This document shows, piece by piece, positions 15,301 to 16,504 of a DNA stretch of 16,504 bases. The DNA is from Cymbomonas tetramitiformis (taxonomy: Eukaryota > Chlorophyta > Pyramimonadophyceae > Pyramimonadales > Pyramimonadaceae). Every line of letters starts with the position of its first letter. The first letter of the stretch is position 1. Position numbers and translations under genes: made by a program. The stretch spans positions 1 to 16,504 of the forward strand of contig LGRX02034875.1 in the NCBI GenBank assembly GCA_001247695.2. Direction: 5' to 3'. A model generated the notes under the pieces. That model was given only the letters and a program-made list of their open reading frames with translations. It searched no databases and was not told the origin of the DNA.

Positions 15301-16354
15301 AGTGAGCAATCTCAAACAATAAAGAGAGGAATCCGCATCAGAGACTTTTTTGTTTTTGGTTTTTTGGGAATATCGTAGAAAGTTATACTATACTGTGGAC
15401 ATGGATGGTATTCCATGTCGCGACATGGATGGTATCACCCGACTCCAGGCCATTCCATCCATACCTGAGACTTCATTCTTAATGACCGCGCCGGCAGGCC
15501 AGGGATCCAATGCGCATGCGTGTGGATGTGAGTGCATATGCACACCGCACATTGACTCGAGCTTCAGCAAGCACGCAGGCGTATAATGCCAAATTGTGCC
15601 TTCGAAGGCCGCGCCGGCCACCATGGTTTCAACCAGTGGTTGTTGCCCAGATGCACCACACATATGTTGTCAGCGGTGCGCGTATGCACGTGGGCATGGA
15701 ACTTATGGGGCACATGTACGTAACATATACATATATGAGTGATAGACAGTGAAAAAAGACGGGACGGAAGTGTTGCAAAAAGCGTCAGAAACATTTCGCA
15801 CAGAAGCAGCTTACCTTTGATCCCACATTTCCCATGGCCGCGCTTATCAGCTTGAGCGGGCCAAAAGAGGGAAACCGATTGGTCAACCTGGCAAAAACAA
15901 AGGGACTCACCTTAATGCATAGTAAAGGCAAAGGCATAAATTTGAGAATAACAACGATGACGCCACTTGCAATATTTCCCCGCATAAGTCACACACCACT
16001 CATGAATTCTAGGTCGCCACCCAGCTTGTTGCTGAGTAATGCTGCCGCCGATGTAGCACACTCGTCCTATCCGTGCATCCTCCGCCGCGCTGCTTGCTTT
16101 CTGAACAAAGCGTTGAAGTCCATCTCGAACATTGCATAAGTCGGAAGTAGGTGCACATATTTTCCCGACAAGGTTGACGGTCTCTCGAAGATTGCCCTGC
16201 CGATTGCGACAAAATTATAGATCTCAACTGTGCACTCGACAACTTTGCTCACTTGCAAAAGAACACAAATACACAGTGTTCTTCATGCGGACATGTATGA
16301 TCAACCGCATACCTGGTACTGGCCACTGGCAGCAAGAGCTTCTAGTGCGCGCGT
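3055..16354 (-). CDS. Split gene for an SGNH/GDSL-type hydrolase with C-terminal beta-sandwich domain (13 predicted exons, 5' end outside window)
   Basis: Predicted exons, in transcription order: 16354-16313, 16196-15997, 15887-15815, 13237-13151, 8279-8202, 6593-6522, 6429-6113, 5624-5522, 5333-5288, 5158-4996, 4470-3810, 3758-3648, 3393-3055. Every intron is GT...AG, and phases match at all twelve junctions. Seen: GGSIT with the nucleophile Ser, GNVGS (block II Gly), VVND (block III Asn) and RDDCHH (block V Asp-x-x-His), in the correct SGNH order. A Pro-rich linker follows, then a beta-sandwich with FEGTGFGLLTHVGPD and FDQWSYYYRLS. SGNH proteins of this kind are esterases or deacetylases, often acting on carbohydrates; the substrate here is unknown. 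Introns range from 51 bp to 4.9 kb and contain satellites and a retroelement. The N-terminus lies right of the window. The catalytic half is the surest part; exons at 4470-3810 and 3393-3055 are least sure. The gene could be a pseudogene despite its intact frame. Confidence 0.8.
3232..3308. repeat. 26-bp tandem repeat, three copies
   Basis: Unit starts at 3232, 3258 and 3284, beginning GCAGTGCGCACCAAGTAGTA. The copies are identical except at the last base. On the minus strand each copy contains ACTTG|GTGCGC, a possible splice donor, and the three copies together encode 26 residues in the predicted last exon. Confidence 0.95.
3648..3758 (-). CDS. SGNH gene exon, beta-sandwich strands FDQWSYYYRLS
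   Basis: Exon of 111 bp (37 codons), phase 0 at both ends, acceptor GACGCCAG and donor AAG|GTGTGA. It reads GDIAAASYEIFDQWSYYYRL, then SVIMLYETLPAGSYEVK. '(F/Y)D.WSYY.RLS....E.LP.G...V' is the second half of the same beta-sandwich begun at 5158-4996, following the GPD turn. Without splicing, the frame stops at the TGA three codons into the intron. The upstream intron is only 51 bp. Confidence 0.76.
3809..4462. repeat. 29-bp minisatellite, 22.5 copies
   Basis: Units start every 29 bp from 3809 to 4447 without any indel (638 bp = 22 x 29), then a 16-base partial unit. Each contains CTCGAGCACTGACCGCTG followed by a variable GCGACC, GCAGCC, GGGACC or GCGGCC. One unit has a CTAACC variant at about 4341. 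All minus-strand frames are free of stops. Both ends lie close to the proposed splice sites of the exon at 3810-4470. Confidence 0.97.
3810..4470 (-). CDS. SGNH gene exon containing the whole 29-bp minisatellite (tentative)
   Basis: Between acceptor CCTTGCAG (ending at 4471) and donor CTCGAG|GTGAAAG lies an open stretch of 661 bp, one base plus 220 codons, which links phase 2 of the previous exon to phase 0 of the next. It begins SKRTVSARGRW and ends QRSVLE. These edges would form the strand after GPD and the lead into the next strand. In between, 22 copies of a 29-bp unit translate as a Ser/Arg-rich tract with an 87-bp (29-residue) super-period. Alternatively, splicing uses an acceptor inside the array, since each unit contains AGs, or the array is intronic. 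Confidence 0.55.
4996..5158 (-). CDS. SGNH gene exon, start of C-terminal beta-sandwich
   Basis: Exon of 163 bp, acceptor CTCGTAG and donor GACAG|GTGCGC. It reads GFGLGHRRSDRDPISGEAAN, then WWMLNPGDEARIAFEGTGFG, then LLTHVGPD. The succession 'PGDE.RI.FEGTG.GLL...GPD' is the hallmark of jelly-roll domains attached to SGNH esterases and other carbohydrate-active proteins, probably substrate binding. A longer frame runs through it (4734-5693), but outside this exon that frame shows nothing family-like. Confidence 0.8.
5288..5333 (-). CDS. SGNH gene mini-exon
   Basis: A 46-bp exon reading VGGGHLRFVDGIQTP plus one base. The acceptor is GTCTCAG|GTTGGG and the donor CCTG|GTGATC. Phase 0 at its start matches the previous exon, and phase 1 at its end matches the next, giving the junction TPG-CEGLRG. 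It has no recognisable motif. It is chosen because it is the only simple way found to join the linker to the beta-sandwich exon without breaking frame. Confidence 0.6.
5522..5624 (-). CDS. SGNH gene exon, proline-rich linker
   Basis: Exon of 103 bp. Acceptor ACGGGCAG|GTGGGC; its first base completes the Val codon from the previous exon, then it reads WARILQSTPTLKPQIRPMPP and ASHWSGGQALQ. A helix end followed by 'PMPP' and an aromatic residue is typical of the linker between an SGNH core and a C-terminal beta-sandwich. The donor CAG|GTGCTT is in phase 0. The upstream intron is 488 bp. Confidence 0.7.
6113..6429 (-). CDS. SGNH gene exon carrying block V (Asp/His) with in-frame triplication
   Basis: Exon of 317 bp (105 codons plus 2 bases). 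It reads AWVDGVVPNASDIYHRLVPN, then the helix/strand YDAISQHYSIPSINLIQ, then FFRDDCHHTPAG. The Asp-x-x-His of RDDCHH is the block V catalytic pair. The 14-residue segment HHTPAGAAVMARxS is then repeated so that it occurs three times (42-bp repeat at 6131-6256). The acceptor is GAGCAG|GCATGG; an exact copy of this acceptor lies 49 bp upstream. The donor GGT|GTGGAG leaves two bases that, with the first base of the next exon, make a Val codon. Confidence 0.9.
6131..6256. repeat. 42-bp tandem repeat, three copies, coding
   Basis: Three copies of a 42-bp unit (CCATGACAGC recurs at 6141, 6183 and 6225), differing at only a few bases. On the minus strand each encodes 14 residues (HHTPAGAAVMARxS) within the block V exon, keeping frame exactly. 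Confidence 0.95.
6419..6488. repeat. 21-bp direct repeat duplicating a splice acceptor
   Basis: The same 21 bases, beginning TCCACCCATGCC, occur at 6419-6439 and 6468-6488, 49 bp apart. On the minus strand each reads TTGAGCAG|GCATGGGTGG, the 3' splice site of the block V exon. Only the copy at 6429 keeps frame; the upstream copy meets a TGA after eleven codons. Confidence 0.85.
6522..6593 (-). CDS. SGNH gene exon, core beta strand EAEIVFVYMH
   Basis: Exon of 72 bp (24 codons), phase 0 at both ends, acceptor GTACTCGCAG and donor GCAG|GTGCGC. It reads EAEIVFVYMHLRSDVDTQRR. A short acidic lead plus the hydrophobic strand 'IVFVYMH' is what is expected straight after 'ASLP' in SGNH folds, so this exon fills the gap between its neighbours. 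It is short and lacks a catalytic residue, so confidence rests on phase and position. Confidence 0.8.
6779..8161. repeat. 24-bp minisatellite, about 57 copies, filling an intron
   Basis: Array with unit CGAGACAGCCAGCCACCTGC plus GGCG, and variants such as GGCCCGCC, CCGCGCG and AAGACAGCCCGT. The 24-bp unit keeps an 8-residue period in every frame, creating long spurious frames on both strands (for example the plus frame 7152-8558). On the minus strand most units carry GCAG|GTGGCTGG, that is, an acceptor-like AG fused to a donor-like GT. It occupies most of intron 6594-8201. Confidence 0.96.
7208..8105. repeat. About 100-bp duplicated block within the 24-bp array
   Basis: The stretch at about 7208-7310, marked by the rare variants CCGCCTGCGGCGCAAGAC and CCCGTCATCTGC, recurs at about 8003-8105. 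The offset of about 794 bp is near 33 units. This indicates block duplication inside the array rather than purely single-unit slippage. Confidence 0.75.
8202..8279 (-). CDS. SGNH gene exon, helix after block III
   Basis: Exon of 78 bp (26 codons), phase 0 at both ends, acceptor GGAGCAG|GTGCTC and donor CCG|GTGAGG. It reads VLETGDECGVRWALEGIVRQ then IRASLP. 'ALEGIVRQIRASLP' is the helix that normally follows the block III loop and leads into the next core strand. The exon sits just to the right of the 24-bp satellite, whose last monomer ends about 40 bp beyond the donor. Confidence 0.88.
8280..9118. other. Intron sequence, no gene seen
   Basis: Right part of the 4.9 kb intron 8280-13150, next to the exon at 8202-8279. 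Short frames occur on both strands, but none shows a recognisable motif. It contains one copy of a diverged direct repeat (about 8384-8493) shared with 12705-12813. Confidence 0.45.
9286..9640 (+). pseudogene. Decayed retroelement pol C-terminal remnant
   Basis: Plus-strand coding is visible only by switching frames. One frame reads PRYYTAWRNPCCDGVGG and STWINPP. Another reads WALLDVVAQKLREESALATV. The first frame then resumes with PDESWFRELEARVWKVVVRP. A third reads NFFNPRRLAGSELPGATQW. The order 'Y...W.D..C.G......W.NPP..L...V..KL' then 'A.VV.P..P...WF..L' is what I know from the end of pol in algal DIRS/gypsy-like retroelements. Three frameshifts within about 160 bp show it is dead. Family assignment is from recognition, not a search. 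Confidence 0.6.
9781..9994 (+). other. Junction/leader between pol remnant and gag start
   Basis: No coding potential. AT-richer than its surroundings, with three loose copies of TTAGATC/GTAGATC (about 9760-9812) and a T-run near 9866. It lies between a pol 3' remnant and a gag-like start, so it may be untranslated or terminal-repeat DNA of the element. I found no clear terminal repeat. Confidence 0.35.
9995..10840 (+). pseudogene. Gag-like ORF of a retroelement, with in-frame stops
   Basis: One frame runs from ATG 9995 (MADQESERSASEHNSG) to about 10840, broken by TAA at 10130-10132 and TAA at 10661-10663. Between the stops it reads acidic and helical sequence (ELEQLKKLLYVPHVEGNPFP, then RYERLVLAPAISHM), then a Lys/Gly-rich tail (GVKGKGVAGGGAGKG). 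An N-terminal helical domain ending in a basic Gly/Lys-rich tail is typical of gag-like proteins ahead of RT. The same frame is used again by the RT segment downstream. Confidence 0.6.
10846..11461 (+). pseudogene. Truncated reverse transcriptase with frameshifts and two TAG stops
   Basis: From about 10846 to 11200 the likely frame is PKTRPNLPIGEVLDAFHPSG onwards. It then shifts to the gag frame, which reads VSRVFLLAKPGTNK, TAG (11261-11263), RLVMDFRWLN, then DWCISFDLQDGYHVVG, FDPAY, TAG (11426-11428), EYMQFDVRGEL. 'RLV.D.R.LN' and 'SFDLQDGYH' are RT fingers and motif A, the latter with the first catalytic Asp. Sequence similarity stops at 11461, before the palm YxDD motif, RNase H and integrase or recombinase. 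DIRS/Ty3-like is the best family guess. Confidence 0.75.
11474..11567. repeat. 23-bp tandem repeat, four copies, at the RT breakpoint
   Basis: Units start at 11474, 11497, 11520 and 11543, with CCCTCGACCCGGGCGTGATG plus CAG; the last has CCCAAG. The array begins about 12 bp after RT similarity ends, so it marks or caused the truncation. Confidence 0.95.
11568..13150. other. Left-over intron sequence with one unassigned open frame
   Basis: No recognised gene. The plus frame 11666-11914 (82 codons, containing VDLFRVKLTTELRARIGTLN) looks more protein-like than its surroundings. It faintly resembles the region before the end of a transposase, but nothing decisive is present. The remainder to 13150 has frequent stops in all frames. 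It includes the right copy of the diverged direct repeat (12705-12813). Confidence 0.35.
13151..13237 (-). CDS. SGNH gene exon carrying block III (VVND)
   Basis: Exon of 87 bp, exactly 29 codons, phase 0 at both ends, with acceptor TCTGATTCAG and donor ACG|GTAAGC. It reads VLSFLVDDWVIRHEPDLIF followed by VETVVNDGDT. The pattern 'R..PDL.FVE...ND' is the classic block III strand and Asn of SGNH enzymes. The residue two before the Asn is Val rather than the usual Gly of GxND, as in many divergent members. It lies 2.6 kb from the preceding exon and 4.9 kb from the next. Confidence 0.9.
13324..13531. repeat. 26-bp tandem repeat, eight copies
   Basis: Units start every 26 bp from 13324 to 13506, with ATAGCAGATGTATATAGCAT plus GTGCAC. 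It is AT-rich, unlike the other arrays here. GTGCAC and ATGCAT/TATATA cores give each unit local dyad symmetry. It lies in the 2.6 kb intron, about 87 bp upstream of the block III exon in transcription order. The Tyr/Cys-rich minus frames are artefacts. Confidence 0.96.
15235..15263. repeat. GCGA microsatellite
   Basis: Short tetranucleotide run GAGC/GAGT (several units) at 15235-15263, with a (CA)n run just before it near 15207-15218. Confidence 0.85.
15412..15429. repeat. 18-bp perfect palindrome within a short direct repeat
   Basis: TCCATGTCGCGACATGGA is a perfect inverted repeat with no spacer. It overlaps a 24-bp-spaced direct repeat of GACATGGATGGTAT (15398 and 15422). It lies in the intron and has no evident function. 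Confidence 0.9.
15815..15887 (-). CDS. SGNH gene exon carrying block II (GNVGS)
   Basis: Exon of 73 bp between TTTTTGCCAG and GTAAGC. Its first base completes the Trp codon of the previous exon, giving HEW-LTNRFPSF. It then reads KLISAAMGNVGSK, matching the strand plus block II glycine loop (oxyanion hole) of SGNH hydrolases. It ends in phase 0. The upstream intron is 109 bp, and its 3' end has a clear pyrimidine tract (CCCTTTGTTTTTGCCAG). Confidence 0.86.
15997..16196 (-). CDS. SGNH gene exon carrying block I (GGSIT)
   Basis: Exon of 200 bp. The acceptor is CGGCAG|GGCAAT; an in-frame TAA just upstream forces the exon to start after it. It reads a helical N-terminal part (NLRETVNLVGKICAPTSDLC), then a basic stretch, then the beta strand and nucleophile loop RVCYIGGSITQQQAGWRP. 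In the SGNH family, the Ser of GGS(I/V)T is the nucleophile and the following GWRP is a common companion. The donor is GAGTG|GTGTGTG, leaving two bases of a Trp codon. A different frame is also open here (16067-16258), but it lacks family motifs. Confidence 0.86.
16313..16354 (-). CDS. SGNH gene, most upstream exon visible (tentative)
   Basis: A 14-codon stretch reading TRALEALAASGQYQ. It is preceded by an acceptor (CTGGATTCAG) and followed by a good donor (CAG|GTATGC). It ends in phase 0, matching the phase-0 start of the next exon 116 bp away. The Ala/Leu-rich helix resembles the helical repeat lead-in often found before this kind of catalytic domain. The frame is closed further upstream by a TGA at the edge of the 40-bp repeat, so the exon cannot extend far. 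It is too short to be certain. Confidence 0.4.
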
Positions 16355-16401
16355 CTGAATCCAGTGGAAGCCAGCACTCGTCAAAGCCGTGTTCCCAACA
16401 A

Positions 16402-16504
16402 GAAATCATTGGTGCGTGCAAGTGCCCGAGCAAAGTGATGTGAAATCGTTGGTGCGTGCAAGTGCCCGAGCAAAGTTATGTGAAATCATTGCTGCGTGCA
16501 AGTG
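16402..16504. repeat. 40-bp tandem repeat running off the window
   Basis: Units start at 16402, 16442 and 16482, beginning GAAATCATTGGTGCGTGCAA and differing at a few bases. About 2.6 copies are visible and the array continues past the right edge. It lies just upstream, in gene orientation, of the first visible exon. Confidence 0.93.

Larger units (their letters stand above)
13532..15814. other. Rest of the 2.6 kb intron, with a possible decayed gag-like ORF
   Basis: Plus-strand pieces at about 13752-14170 read like protein: GGMQESGGTQHEQSEQASEG, LLESMEDVRREAEHLRTAGV, then in another frame QVASSVQDTLAEWDELSLPG. Near 14520-14650 a frame reads LLKFAAFSQGIQCKGFSPIE. No catalytic motif was found. 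A coiled-coil-like acidic start plus frameshifts suggests a second dead mobile-element ORF, but this is inference. 14700-15814 holds short GAGC/GCGA and CA simple repeats and a T-rich stretch, with no gene seen. Confidence 0.4.

Noticed and set aside
16067..16258. Minus frame reading VEIYNFVAIGRAIF
   Set aside because: It overlaps the block I exon in another frame and has no recognisable motif; the GGSIT frame is clearly the coding one.

Overview
This window looks like GC-rich nuclear DNA of a eukaryote, most likely a unicellular green alga. A prasinophyte such as Cymbomonas is my best guess from the style of the repeats and the retroelement, but I could not test it. There are no bacterial operons, ribosome binding sites, rRNA or tRNA genes. 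Most long open frames are by-products of tandem repeats that lack stop codons on one strand.

The main result is a hidden split gene on the minus strand, running from beyond the right edge (first exon seen at 16354) down to a stop at 3055-3057. No single open frame reveals it. Thirteen short exons join through GT...AG introns, and codon phase is conserved at every junction. Together they spell an SGNH/GDSL-type esterase: block I GGSIT (exon at 15997-16196), block II GNVGS (15815-15887), block III VVND (13151-13237), a core beta strand (6522-6593), and block V RDDCHH (6113-6429). A linker follows, then a C-terminal beta-sandwich domain (3055-5158). Summed exon length is 2,292 nt, divisible by three.

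The gene is heavily invaded. The 4.9 kb intron 8280-13150 holds decayed plus-strand retroelement pieces: a pol C-terminal remnant at about 9286-9640, and a gag-to-reverse-transcriptase stretch at 9995-11461 that ends at a 23-bp repeat array. The 1.6 kb intron 6594-8201 is almost entirely a 24-bp minisatellite. The 2.6 kb intron 13238-15814 has a 26-bp array and another decayed ORF region. Repeats also sit inside predicted exons: a 42-bp in-frame triplication over the catalytic His region, a 22-copy 29-bp array (3809-4462) that keeps frame, and a 26-bp triplication in the last exon.

Left of the gene (1-2930) lies a 28-bp minisatellite of about 104 copies with higher-order duplication. A 40-bp repeat starts at 16402 and runs off the right edge.
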